Shown here one piece after another: positions 1 through 6,573 of a DNA stretch of 26,438 nucleotides. Positions within the stretch are counted from its first letter, which is position 1. Every line of letters begins with the position of its first letter. Where the stretch lies: positions 1-26,438 of the forward strand of contig CAMPJV010000004.1 of NCBI GenBank assembly GCA_946886975.1, written 5' to 3'. The translations under genes and the position numbers were made by a program. The stretch comes from an uncultured Taibaiella sp. GTDB taxonomy: Bacteria; Bacteroidota; Bacteroidia; Chitinophagales; Chitinophagaceae. The notes under the pieces are model-generated. The model was not told where the DNA came from. It was given only the letters and a program-made list of their open reading frames with translations, and searched no databases.

Positions 1-47
1 CAGGCGTATACGCAGTAGATGTTGTGTACACTGCTACGCAGCAATAA
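1..47 (+). CDS. C-terminal end of an upstream gene (partial)
   Basis: Reading from base 3, the frame encodes GVYAVDVVYTATQQ and then a TAA stop at 45-47. A clean rho-independent terminator follows 27 bases later, which supports this being the end of a real gene that starts before the window. The alternating hydrophobic residues look like a beta strand closing an extracellular domain, but 14 residues are too few to name a family. The other frames are either closed or run unnaturally through the terminator. Confidence 0.5.
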   Translation, partial: GVYAVDVVYTATQQ

Positions 48-73
48 ATCAGCCCTTTTACTCCTACCAATAC

Positions 74-100
74 AAAAGCTCCCAATTGCGGGGAGCTTTT
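74..100 (+). terminator. rho-independent terminator
   Basis: A perfect 10-bp stem (AAAAGCTCCC at 74-83, GGGAGCTTTT at 91-100) closes a 7-base loop, and the 3' arm ends in four T. It follows the partial upstream gene. Because the stem is A/T-flanked it could work in both directions. Confidence 0.75.
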
Positions 101-169
101 GACTTTATAGAGGAGTCCCATCCCGACCTCAGATGTAGAGCTCCATCGGGACAAATGGTAATAAAAACG

Positions 170-177
170 TACCTTTC
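170..177 (+). promoter_or_regulatory. candidate -7 promoter element (TACCTTTC)
   Basis: TACCTTTC matches seven of eight positions of the Bacteroidota -7 element TAnnTTTG. It would place the start of transcription near 184, a short leader before the ATG at 198. No convincing -33 TTTG was seen upstream. Confidence 0.4.
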
Positions 178-197
178 GATAGCCCAATCGGAGAAAA

Positions 198-1661
198 ATG
201 AAACTACTAGCTTATTCAGGAATTATCGTATTCATCATATCGACTCTTATGATTTCGAATGGGTACTCTCAGCCGGCCATCCAATGGGCGAAATGTTACG
301 GCGGGACAGGTGATGACAAGGCACACAGTATTGATAAAGGATGGGGAGGAGGGTATGTCATTGCCGGAAGCCAATATAGCTGCCAACACGGACAGCACGA
401 CATGTCAGTAATAAAGGTGGACAACTCCGGCAATGTAAGCTGGTCTAAATGTTATGGAGGCGGAGGTGTCGACATTGCATATTCCATACTGCGAATAAAG
501 GGAGAAACCGACAGCGGGTATATAGTAGCGGGTACAACCTTATCGAACGATGGTGATGTAACTGGCAACCATGGCTTTCACGATGTCTGGGTCATCAAAA
601 CAGATGCGAGCGGAAACCTTATGTGGCAAAAAACGTTGGGCGGATCGGCAAACGACGTCGCCTGGTCAATTAAACAAACAAGGGACGGAGGCTTTATAGT
701 GGCTTCCGAGACAGAGTCTAACGACGGAGATGTATCGGGAAACCATGGTATGAGAGACTACTGGATAGTAAAACTGGATAAGACGGGAAATATCATGTGG
801 GAAAAGGCATACGGAGGCTCGCTCGATGAATATCCCCTCTCCATTGACGTAACAAATGACGGCGGCTTTATTGTAGCCGGCTCGGCAACTTCCTCCGATG
901 GAGACGTCTCCAGCATTCTTGGCATGGCTGATTACTGGCTTGTGAAACTGGATAGCGTTGGCACAATACAATGGGAGAAATCCTACAGTGGGTTTGGTAT
1001 AGATTATGCAACTTCTGTAGTTCAAACTAAGGACAGCGGCTATGTGATCAGCGGACAGTCCAGCTACAATCCGAACAATGACGGCAAGTTTCATAGCGTC
1101 ATAAAGATTGACAAATATGGCGCCATACAATGGAGTGCGAAACCTGGAAGAACACTTGATGCTATACAGACAACCAGTGGGGACTATGTTTCGATACATA
1201 GTGACACAAGCGGGTACGTTGTGAATAAGATGAACAATAACGGCATTCAAAGCTGGAGCAAATCGATGGGCGGCTCGGTGGGGGAAGTGCCAGAGGATAT
1301 TCTGCAGACAGATGACGGAGGATATGCAATAGCTGGTTACACTGGTTCTAACGACGGCGACGTGACAGGCAACCATGGTTCATGGGATTTCTGGGTAGTA
1401 AAGCTTGCACCTGACCCTACAGAAGTGAGAGCTCTGGAGACAGGGGGCGCAATACGACTTTACCCGAATCCGGCAGGAAATGAGATCCATTTCTCCAAGA
1501 AGGTAAATGTAAGACTGTTAAGTATTTCCGGACAACTATTGGATGAGCAGGAAAATGTAGATGGGCTCAATATCTCCAGCCACGCAGCGGGACTCTATTT
1601 TGCTGTTTTCTATAATAAATGGGGGCATATAATACAAAGCGCTAAACTCGTAAAAGAATAA
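198..1661 (+). CDS. secreted repeat protein with T9SS type A sorting tail
   Basis: This 487-aa protein starts with a signal peptide (about residues 1-25, ending NGYSQ). About seven repeats of roughly 55-60 residues follow. Each is built on the pattern W-x-K-x-YGG...D...S-I-x-x-T-x-DGG-(F/Y)-IVAG...SNDGDV-x-GNHG...W-(V/I)-VK-(L/T)-D. The sixth repeat is degenerate. Seven such units suggest a beta-propeller, and the SNDGDVxGNHG loops are Asp-rich and could bind a metal; both points are inference. From about residue 412 (LYPNPAGNEIHF, then GLYF near the end) the protein has a Por-type C-terminal domain that sends proteins through the type IX secretion system to the surface or outside. It stands alone between a terminator and an opposite-strand gene. 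The substrate or role cannot be read from the sequence. Confidence 0.85.
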   Translation: MKLLAYSGIIVFIISTLMISNGYSQPAIQWAKCYGGTGDDKAHSIDKGWGGGYVIAGSQYSCQHGQHDMSVIKVDNSGNVSWSKCYGGGGVDIAYSILRIKGETDSGYIVAGTTLSNDGDVTGNHGFHDVWVIKTDASGNLMWQKTLGGSANDVAWSIKQTRDGGFIVASETESNDGDVSGNHGMRDYWIVKLDKTGNIMWEKAYGGSLDEYPLSIDVTNDGGFIVAGSATSSDGDVSSILGMADYWLVKLDSVGTIQWEKSYSGFGIDYATSVVQTKDSGYVISGQSSYNPNNDGKFHSVIKIDKYGAIQWSAKPGRTLDAIQTTSGDYVSIHSDTSGYVVNKMNNNGIQSWSKSMGGSVGEVPEDILQTDDGGYAIAGYTGSNDGDVTGNHGSWDFWVVKLAPDPTEVRALETGGAIRLYPNPAGNEIHFSKKVNVRLLSISGQLLDEQENVDGLNISSHAAGLYFAVFYNKWGHIIQSAKLVKE

Positions 1662-1739
1662 ACCACCCTGGTAATACACGTACAGGGCTGTACAAGATCG
1701 TCTACCCTCCCTCAGGGGCACGGCATAATCATAGCCCTT

Positions 1740-1985
1740 CTATTCTCTTTCGCGGTTGGGGTCGCCTTCGTTTCTGAGGTCCCTTTTCGTTTTGCGCGTC
1801 TGCAGCTCTGTTTGAAGGCGACTTGCTTTTTGTCGCGCTTCATCATCAGATCCGGCGTCGATGATCGCCCATAGCTTTTCCCCTGTTGTCTCTTCGGACA
1901 GATTTTCACTGGCGGGAGTAGTCTGGTCCGCCGGGCGGACAGATCTAATCTCCTTATGATCGAACTCCACTCTGTACTTAGCCAT
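1740..1985 (-). CDS. small hypothetical protein
   Basis: The frame encodes 81 aa beginning MAKYRVEFDHKEIRSVRP and ending in the charged stretch RNEGDPNRERE. It has no signal peptide or membrane segment. The N-terminal half looks like a short beta hairpin, and the centre (SDDEARQKASRLQTELQ) should be an amphipathic helix, so a small folded cytoplasmic protein is plausible. A longer frame on the same strand (1712-2101) overlaps it but has a composition typical of noise. I do not recognise the family. Confidence 0.55.
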   Translation of the reverse strand: MAKYRVEFDHKEIRSVRPADQTTPASENLSEETTGEKLWAIIDAGSDDEARQKASRLQTELQTRKTKRDLRNEGDPNRERE

Positions 1986-2035
1986 AAGATCTGTTTAAAG
2001 GAATAAGGGCAAAAAGAACGTGCCAATGCTTCGAA

Positions 2036-2063
2036 TTTTGAATGTTGGATTTTGAATGTTGAA
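2036..2063 (+). repeat. 14-bp direct repeat, two units
   Basis: TTTTGAATGTTGGA is followed immediately by TTTTGAATGTTGAA, differing at one position. It lies between the - strand small gene and the histone-like gene. Short tandem repeats of this TTTTGAATGTTG kind look like a dispersed simple repeat rather than a regulatory site. Confidence 0.6.
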
Positions 2064-2136
2064 TGGGATACTGGCTTGGTTTTTATAATATATGTTAGCA
2101 AGAGAGAATAACTTCTAACCCAATAAAAACAACGTT

Positions 2137-2691
2137 ATGGCACGTAAGTATTCAAAAGGTTCCTCTGACAAGGTGGAGGAGGTAATGCACGAAATGAAAG
2201 AAGGTAAGCTGAGGAGTGGCTCGGGCAAGAAGGTGACGAGCAGAAAGCAGGCTGTGGCTATCGGCTTGTCGGAAGCGAGGAAGGAAGGTGAGAAAGTGCC
2301 TCGCAAAAAGAGCGGCAGTAAGAAGAGCGCCGGGGGTGCTAAGAAAACGGCGTCGAAGAAAAGCACTGCCACTAAGAAGACCGCAAGTAAGAAGAGTTCC
2401 GGCGGAAGTAAGAAATCTGCTTCGAAAAAGGCCACAGCTTCAAAGAAAACAGCAAGTAAGAAAAGTACGAGCTCGAAGAAGACCGCAAGCAAGAAGACGG
2501 CAACTAAGAAGACGGCAAGCAAAAAGAGTGCAGGCAGCAAGAAGACCGCGACCAGGAAAGCGGCGAGCAAGAAGAGCAGCGGAGCTTCTAAAAGGACTGC
2601 CAGCAAGAAAAGCAGCGGTGGCAGCAAAAAGACAGCAAGCAAGAAGAGCACGTCTCGCAGCAAGAAGAGCGCAGGCAGGAAGAGCTCTTAG
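2137..2691 (+). CDS. DUF6496 protein with histone H1-like Lys/Ala/Ser tail
   Basis: The 184-aa product has two parts. Residues 1 to about 57 (MARKYSKGSSDKVEEVMHEM, later SGKKVTSRKQAVAIGLSEAR) match what I know of the DUF6496 domain. Residues from about 58 to the end are a low-complexity basic tail built from short KKTASKKS / KKSSGGS-like units, as in bacterial histone H1-like and AlgP-type proteins. The tail has almost no acidic residues, so binding to DNA or RNA in the nucleoid is likely, but this is inferred from composition. Codons for Lys and Ala vary along the tail (aag/aaa, gcg/gca/gct), so it is under coding selection and not a pure DNA microsatellite. A strong terminator follows. Confidence 0.85.
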   Translation: MARKYSKGSSDKVEEVMHEMKEGKLRSGSGKKVTSRKQAVAIGLSEARKEGEKVPRKKSGSKKSAGGAKKTASKKSTATKKTASKKSSGGSKKSASKKATASKKTASKKSTSSKKTASKKTATKKTASKKSAGSKKTATRKAASKKSSGASKRTASKKSSGGSKKTASKKSTSRSKKSAGRKSS

Positions 2692-2761
2692 CCAAGTAAA
2701 AAGTAGTGAGTCAATAGTCCATAGCAGCTAGTATAGAACGCTATATCACAGAAGTATACAA

Positions 2762-2791
2762 CCCCCGCCTTAAGAATGGCGGGGGCTTTTT
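2762..2791 (+). terminator. rho-independent terminator
   Basis: A perfect 8-bp G/C stem (CCCCCGCC at 2762-2769, GGCGGGGG at 2778-2785) with an 8-base loop is followed by CTTTTT. It closes the histone-like gene, 71 bases after its stop. Confidence 0.9.
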
Positions 2792-2847
2792 GTGTCAGCA
2801 GATGGGCGGGAGGCGATTGTTTTAGGAGCTTTTATTAATTTGCAGAG

Positions 2848-3315
2848 GTGCAGGTAAATGAGGCAATAAGCAAGCTGACCAAGTTCCGCTCAGTCGACAA
2901 GTATGAAGCTTTTCATGAGATACTACCTGCTGTGATCCACACCACCACTGAGCAGAAAGAAATAGTCTGTGATATACTAGACAGATGCTGCACGGCACTA
3001 CTGCAACTGCTGCGCCTTCCTAAAAGACCGACCAAGCCCGTGATGAAGAAGGTGCTGGTGATGTGCATGGATGACATATCTATTGCCCCTGTGGATGGCG
3101 AGAACAAGGAATTCGGCTACCAGCTTGGCTGGTACCTGGCGGAGAAGGTGGCGGTGAACCTGAGAAAGGGAACGGAGAAAAAGGTGTGGGGGTACTGGCA
3201 CATAGACGGAGAGGAAGTGAAGGCGCCGATAAGGCCGAGGATATCGGGGAAGAGCAGCAGGAAGAAGGCGGAGGAGGAGGAGGTTGTGGAGGTGACTGCG
3301 ATAGTGATCCGGTAG
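2848..3315 (+). CDS. hypothetical protein with acidic C-terminus
   Basis: The frame encodes 155 aa. The only usable start is GTG at 2848, because an in-frame TAA lies just upstream at 2836 and the next in-frame ATG is far downstream. The body (residues 1 to about 128) contains several amphipathic helices and a conserved-looking stretch, FGYQLGWYLAEKVAVNLRKG, followed by KKVWGYWHIDGEE. The tail is Lys/Arg-rich and then Glu-rich (KKAEEEEVVEV). There is no signal peptide or membrane helix, so it is probably cytoplasmic. A TTAATTTG element ends only 5 bases before the GTG, so the mRNA may have almost no leader. I cannot assign a family with confidence. Confidence 0.6.
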   Translation: MQVNEAISKLTKFRSVDKYEAFHEILPAVIHTTTEQKEIVCDILDRCCTALLQLLRLPKRPTKPVMKKVLVMCMDDISIAPVDGENKEFGYQLGWYLAEKVAVNLRKGTEKKVWGYWHIDGEEVKAPIRPRISGKSSRKKAEEEEVVEVTAIVIR

Positions 3316-3322
3316 TGTTTTA

Positions 3323-3354
3323 ATGTGCAAATGTGTAGATGTGCAGATGTGCAA
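3323..3354 (+). repeat. 8-bp tandem repeat, four units
   Basis: Four consecutive 8-mers read ATGTGCAA, ATGTGTAG, ATGTGCAG, ATGTGCAA. The repeat starts seven bases after the preceding stop codon, in an intergenic gap. It looks like a simple-sequence repeat that could vary in copy number. Confidence 0.7.
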
Positions 3355-3431
3355 ATTGTATGGAGACCTCCAGATGGTTATGGCATTATATTTTGTGGGG
3401 TTTGTGAGCCGATGTGCTTAAAATCCTTCTT

Positions 3432-3635
3432 ATGAAAAAGAGTCTTTTCGTTCTGCTGATAATCACTTCTCTGAATATTTCCTGTACTATGGATGGGGCT
3501 GACAACCCAGGCAACTCGGCCGAAAGCCCTGAGGGTACGGGGCCTGCGAATCCTCCATCTCAGACGGACGTGACGGAACAGATGCATGCCCCGGTGATCA
3601 ATGTGGACACAACGACAACAGATACGGCACGGTAA
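3432..3635 (+). CDS. small disordered lipoprotein
   Basis: From ATG at 3432 the product is 67 aa. It begins with a lipoprotein signal (MKKSLFVLLIITSLNISC) whose lipobox Cys is residue 18. An in-frame ATG 18 bases upstream would add MLKILL, which fits a signal peptide less well. The mature part is rich in Asp, Thr, Pro, Asn and Gly (for example INVDTTTTDTAR), has almost no hydrophobic residues and is probably unfolded. It would sit anchored by lipid in the inner or outer membrane. Two more proteins of the same style lie at 5804 and 6069. No function can be assigned. Confidence 0.65.
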   Translation: MKKSLFVLLIITSLNISCTMDGADNPGNSAESPEGTGPANPPSQTDVTEQMHAPVINVDTTTTDTAR

Positions 3636-3705
3636 GGGGGGCATCCTTATTACTGATTTAAGCAGCGCGAAAGTTGTAATAACTAAAGCGGTTGTTAAGC
3701 ACGTG

Positions 3706-3737
3706 CAAAACCGGCGTTAATCAGGGCCGGACTTTTG
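3706..3737 (+). terminator. possible terminator hairpin
   Basis: CAAAACCGGC (3706-3715) pairs with GCCGG, a 2-base bulge and TTTTG (3726-3737), giving ten base pairs around a 10-base loop. It lies 70 bases after the small lipoprotein gene. Its T-run also forms the -33 element of the next promoter, so either role is possible. Confidence 0.4.
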
Positions 3738-3765
3738 TAAAGAGAAATATCCCGATTCATCTTTG
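3734..3765 (+). promoter_or_regulatory. candidate Bacteroidota promoter
   Basis: TTTG at 3734-3737 and CATCTTTG at 3758-3765 are separated by 20 bases, which fits the TTTG-N19/20-TAnnTTTG arrangement with one mismatch. Transcription would start near 3772, giving a leader of about 110 bases before the ATG at 3884. Confidence 0.5.
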
Positions 3766-3883
3766 TAAGGTTAAGTGTGATAAGAACAGGCGGTTATGAA
3801 CAAAGCCGGACACCTGTAACCCTATTCGCGGCTATTTACTAATTTCAGGAAAAGGAAGAAGAAAGGAGCCAAACCTAAGACCC

Positions 3884-4681
3884 ATGGACATCATTCAAAG
3901 AGATAAAAAATACTTCCTTCAACTAGCGAATGGCGAACTGGAACTTACGGAACAGCAGGTAAAAAAGCGGGTGGAACGTGGCGACAAACTGCATGAATAC
4001 CTGAAGAAGCTGGAACAAGAAGAACCACAGACACCGGCCAGAGAAGCCGCCCCCAAGACTGCACAATCGTTCATTACATCAGGCAAGTACTTTGACAACC
4101 TGATACGTGAGTTTGAACAGATATACAGGGTAAGCGACGAGAAGGAAGATGCGGCGGAAAAGCTGATCCGCTTCTGCAAGAACGCCATCAATAAGCTGCA
4201 CCACGACAGGAAGAACCCTAAGACGGACCATGTTGTAATAGATTACTATATCCTTTCATGGTCGAGGGTGATATCATTTATTCAGTCGCTATCGGAAACT
4301 GAACCGGAGGCTGATGCTGAGAAGGAAGTTGCGACCATTGAAGATAAAACACCATCGCAACCGGTAAACCTTACCAAACAACTGCTGATCATTCAACTGA
4401 TGCAGGCAGATGGGCTCTTTCCGATAAGTGATGCGCTGCAGGGAGTGAATCAGGAGGACGTGATGAGGCTGGTTGCGGGTATATTGAATGCTGACATAGA
4501 AACGGTGAAGGAGGCAATGCAGACCTCTTCTACCATATTGCTGAAGCGCGACATAACCCCCGAGAACAAGGAAGAGCGGATAAAGATGCTGGAGGAGGTG
4601 GAGGTACATTTCGAGGAACTACCCTACTCTAATATCGTGAGCAGGATCAAGGTGTTGCTGAAGGTGTACCGGGAGCTTTGA
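3884..4681 (+). CDS. hypothetical cytoplasmic protein
   Basis: The 265-aa product has no signal peptide or membrane segment and is predicted to be mostly helical and highly charged. Three parts can be seen. An N-terminal coiled-coil-like stretch covers residues 1 to about 47. A middle helical region runs from about 60 to 145 (with FCKNAINKLHHDRKNPKTDH and DYYILSWSRVISF). After an acidic linker, a C-terminal helical region runs from about 160 to 265 (TKQLLIIQLMQADGLFPISD ... VLLKVYREL). It has its own promoter and a strong terminator, so it is a single-gene unit. I do not recognise the family. The high helix content and charge would suit a scaffold or regulator, but that is a guess. Confidence 0.7.
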   Translation: MDIIQRDKKYFLQLANGELELTEQQVKKRVERGDKLHEYLKKLEQEEPQTPAREAAPKTAQSFITSGKYFDNLIREFEQIYRVSDEKEDAAEKLIRFCKNAINKLHHDRKNPKTDHVVIDYYILSWSRVISFIQSLSETEPEADAEKEVATIEDKTPSQPVNLTKQLLIIQLMQADGLFPISDALQGVNQEDVMRLVAGILNADIETVKEAMQTSSTILLKRDITPENKEERIKMLEEVEVHFEELPYSNIVSRIKVLLKVYREL

Positions 4682-4713
4682 TTGACAATTAATATCTGTT
4701 TGGAATATAAGCT

Positions 4714-4753
4714 GATGCCAGACCCTGTTGAAGGTCTGGCATCCGCCTTTTTT
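4714..4753 (+). terminator. rho-independent terminator
   Basis: A perfect 11-bp stem (GATGCCAGACC at 4714-4724, GGTCTGGCATC at 4733-4743) with an 8-base loop is followed by CGCC and six T. It ends the preceding hypothetical gene. Confidence 0.9.
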
Positions 4754-4819
4754 ATGTGCGCCTTGCTGCCGGAGACACCCCATCGAGCCGCAAGTGACAA
4801 GGCCGGCTGATAGTGAGGA

Positions 4820-4911
4820 ACTGCATAGCAGAAGGCAGGCAGAGCCATAGCAGAAGCGTACTGACTCCGTACTGACTCCGTATTGACTCCGTATTGACTC
4901 CGTATGAGAGG
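4820..4911 (+). repeat. 11-bp-period intergenic array, locus 1
   Basis: Five CGTA cores occur exactly 11 bases apart (4857, 4868, 4879, 4890, 4901), set in units CTGACTCCGTA or TTGACTCCGTA. To the left are 11-base units ending in GCA with the same spacing: ACTGCATAGCA (4820-4830), GAAGGCAGGCA (4831-4841), GAGCCATAGCA (4842-4852). The array ends CCGTATGAGAGGC. Purine-rich sequence that still shows a loose 11-base rhythm continues to about 4975. The period is not a multiple of three and no gene covers it. It sits between a terminator and mtgA. A second, inverted copy of the same architecture lies at 21822-21994. Confidence 0.85.
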
Positions 4912-4989
4912 CTATCCAGAGCCGGTGGAACGCGTGGAGAGAAGGCGTAGGGGAGAAGGGGAAAGCGCAGGAAGCTTGACTGTAAGTTG

Positions 4990-4997
4990 TATTTTTC
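4990..4997 (+). promoter_or_regulatory. candidate -7 promoter element (TATTTTTC)
   Basis: TATTTTTC matches seven of eight positions of TAnnTTTG and would start transcription near 5003, shortly before the mtgA ATG at 5017. The same octamer precedes the lipoprotein gene at 5804. No clear -33 element is visible. Confidence 0.3.
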
Positions 4998-5016
4998 GGG
5001 CGTATAAAGACTGAGG

Positions 5017-5736
5017 ATGGGTAAGAAAAGATCAGGGTTCCGGCCTGTGAAGTTTATTCTAAAATGGCTGTTGCTTCTGCTGATAGCCTCGATGGTGTAT
5101 GTGGTGATCTGTAAGTGGGTAATGCCACCTATAACCATCACCCAAATATCATCGGTGATGAGCGGACATGGGATGAAGAGAGACTATGTGGAATGGGGGG
5201 AGCTATCTCCCAACCTTAAGCTGGCTGCTATTGCCAGTGAAGATCAGCTATTCCCGGACCATCAGGGGTTTGACTGGAAGGCCATTGAAAAGAGCATGGA
5301 CGACAAGCCTGCAAGAAAGAAGAAGAAAAGAGCCAAGGGAGCGGCAGCAAGCACTATAAGTCAGCAGGTGGCCAAGAACGTCTTCTTATGGCAAGGGAGC
5401 GGATGGGGAAGGTATGTGCGGAAAGCTCCGGAGGCCTTCTATACCGCCATGATTGAACTGGTGTGGGGTAAGCAACGCATACTGGAGGTGTACCTGAACG
5501 TGATAGAAACCGGTCCCGGGATCTTTGGTGCGGAGGCCGCGGCAAGGGCATATTTTAATAAGCCGGCAGCGCAGCTCACCAGGCAGGAGGCTGCGATGAT
5601 CATTGCGTGTCTGCCCAATCCTAAGAAGTTTACTGTAAAGCCCGTTAGCCGGAGAGTGAGCTGGAGAACGCCGGGGATACTGAAGCAGATGCGTTTTATA
5701 GAAGGAGACCCGGAGGTGCGGGTGCTGGTGAAGTAG
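5017..5736 (+). CDS. mtgA: monofunctional peptidoglycan glycosyltransferase MtgA
   Basis: The enzyme polymerises lipid II into glycan strands on the outer face of the inner membrane. The 239-aa length is typical of monofunctional GT51 enzymes. One N-terminal membrane helix (about residues 13-32) anchors it. The GT51 motifs follow in order: EDQLFPDHQGFDW with the catalytic Glu at 75, AASTISQQVAKNVFLW, RKAPEAFYTAMIELVWGKQR, and ILEVYLNVIETGPGIFGAEAAARAYF with the second conserved Glu at 157. No transpeptidase domain follows, which separates it from class A penicillin-binding proteins. The ATG at 5017 gives a short charged start and then the anchor. It lies just downstream of the 11-bp-period array and ahead of two small lipoprotein genes. 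Confidence 0.95.
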   Translation: MGKKRSGFRPVKFILKWLLLLLIASMVYVVICKWVMPPITITQISSVMSGHGMKRDYVEWGELSPNLKLAAIASEDQLFPDHQGFDWKAIEKSMDDKPARKKKKRAKGAAASTISQQVAKNVFLWQGSGWGRYVRKAPEAFYTAMIELVWGKQRILEVYLNVIETGPGIFGAEAAARAYFNKPAAQLTRQEAAMIIACLPNPKKFTVKPVSRRVSWRTPGILKQMRFIEGDPEVRVLVK

Positions 5737-5774
5737 TGGCAAAGCCTGCTGAAAAGTAGATGTATATGGCATAG

Positions 5775-5782
5775 TATTTTTC
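5775..5782 (+). promoter_or_regulatory. candidate -7 promoter element (TATTTTTC)
   Basis: The same octamer as upstream of mtgA. It would start transcription near 5789, 15 bases before the ATG of the lipoprotein gene at 5804. This is a weak call resting on position and sequence only. Confidence 0.3.
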
Positions 5783-5803
5783 TGTTATCAGTAAACACGA
5801 CAG

Positions 5804-6049
5804 ATGCTTCAAATTAAAACACTACTGGCAGGGGCCTTTGTGGCATTGGCGCTCAGCGCCTGCGGATCGAACCAGGGGGAGGATACGGGAGCGAGTACGC
5901 CGATTGACTCAACAAATATGCAGGGTACTGCTCCGGCTACCTATGGCGGTGAGAACCCTGCAAATTACCAGGACACGGTATTGGAAAACTCCAGTGACAC
6001 CGGGACGAAGATTTCCACCGGCCCTGACGATAGCCAACCTAACCGATAA
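5804..6049 (+). CDS. small disordered lipoprotein
   Basis: The 81-aa product carries a lipoprotein signal, MLQIKTLLAGAFVALALSAC, with the lipid-modified Cys at residue 20. The mature 61 residues are rich in Thr, Ser, Asp, Gly and Asn and lack hydrophobic core positions, so they are probably unstructured. It lies 19 bases upstream of a second lipoprotein of the same build (6069-6338), so the two are probably cotranscribed. The pair may be divergent paralogues, since both have the ACG start to the mature part, Thr/Ser/Asp-rich tails and an Arg C-terminus. Function is unknown. Confidence 0.75.
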   Translation: MLQIKTLLAGAFVALALSACGSNQGEDTGASTPIDSTNMQGTAPATYGGENPANYQDTVLENSSDTGTKISTGPDDSQPNR

Positions 6050-6068
6050 TACCAAAAACCTGAACGAG

Positions 6069-6338
6069 ATGAAACCAGTGAAAATAATGTTGACTCTTGT
6101 GCTGGCACTCAGCCTGGGCGCCTGCGGAGACATGGGCAACAACACCAATGAAGACCACAGTCAATATATCGACAGCTCCGGCGTGAACGCAGACAACAGC
6201 GGCAACCCTAATTCGACAGATGCGCCGATGAGAAACACCTACGACACCGACTCCATGACATCTACGAGCGGGCCAGATAATGCAGCTCCTAAGAGCAGCT
6301 CGCTGGACTCGACTGTTAGTACGCAACCGCGGAGGTAA
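6069..6338 (+). CDS. small disordered lipoprotein
   Basis: The 89-aa product starts at ATG 6069 with the lipoprotein signal MKPVKIMLTLVLALSLGAC (Cys 19). The open frame extends further upstream in sequence that overlaps the preceding gene, but only this start gives a signal peptide. The mature part is Asn/Asp/Ser/Thr-rich (for example GNNTNEDHSQYIDSSG and YDTDSMTSTSGPD) and probably disordered. It follows another small lipoprotein gene closely and is closed by a strong terminator, so the two form a short operon. No function can be assigned. Confidence 0.75.
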   Translation: MKPVKIMLTLVLALSLGACGDMGNNTNEDHSQYIDSSGVNADNSGNPNSTDAPMRNTYDTDSMTSTSGPDNAAPKSSSLDSTVSTQPRR

Positions 6339-6355
6339 GGGCTTATAAAACAAGG

Positions 6356-6399
6356 AAACCCCTGCTTGTACATTTAGTGTATTCAAGCAGGGGTTTCTT
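6356..6399 (+). terminator. rho-independent terminator
   Basis: A perfect 13-bp stem (AAACCCCTGCTTG at 6356-6368, CAAGCAGGGGTTT at 6384-6396) with a 15-base loop ends in TTTCTT. The outer A/T pairs let it serve both the lipoprotein operon and the small - strand gene on its right. Confidence 0.85.
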
Positions 6400-6423
6400 A
6401 TGAATGTTTTTCTTTGAAAGATC

Positions 6424-6573
6424 CTATGAGTAGCGACGCTTGTTGCGCAGGCGAGCTTCCCTTTCCATGTTCATACCTTTGAGCATGCCATAGGTGAGGA
6501 ACGCTATGATCAAGAGAAGTGCTACAACGCTTAGGCTATTAAGCAGTACGTGTGAGATAGATGAGTATTCCAT
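6424..6573 (-). CDS. 49-aa single-pass membrane protein
   Basis: On the - strand an ATG at 6573 opens a 49-codon frame: MEYSSISHVLLNSLSVVALL, then LIIAFLTYGMLKG and a basic tail ending in ERE, ARLRNKRRYS and a TAG stop at 6424-6426. Residues 10-31 form one good membrane helix. The tail carries many Arg and Lys, so the C-terminus should face the cytoplasm. It ends close to a terminator that can work from this side. The gene is short, but the clean helix plus positive tail argues against chance. The family is unknown; such proteins are often subunits or regulators of larger membrane complexes. Confidence 0.55.
   Translation of the reverse strand: MEYSSISHVLLNSLSVVALLLIIAFLTYGMLKGMNMEREARLRNKRRYS

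Noticed and set aside
666..1376. 236-codon frame on the - strand
   Set aside because: It lies wholly inside the T9SS repeat gene, and its composition has no motif or signal peptide. The + strand frame has clear repeats and a sorting tail.
1712..2101. 129-codon - strand frame overlapping the small gene at 1740-1985
   Set aside because: It runs across the TTTTGAATGTTG repeat and has a noise-like composition (RRLDLSARRTRLLPP). The 81-aa frame has a more protein-like sequence.
2115..2663. Leu/Phe/Ala-rich 182-codon frame on the - strand that looks like a membrane protein
   Set aside because: It is the mirror of the Lys-rich histone-like gene (AAG read backwards gives CTT). The + strand frame has a recognised domain and a terminator.
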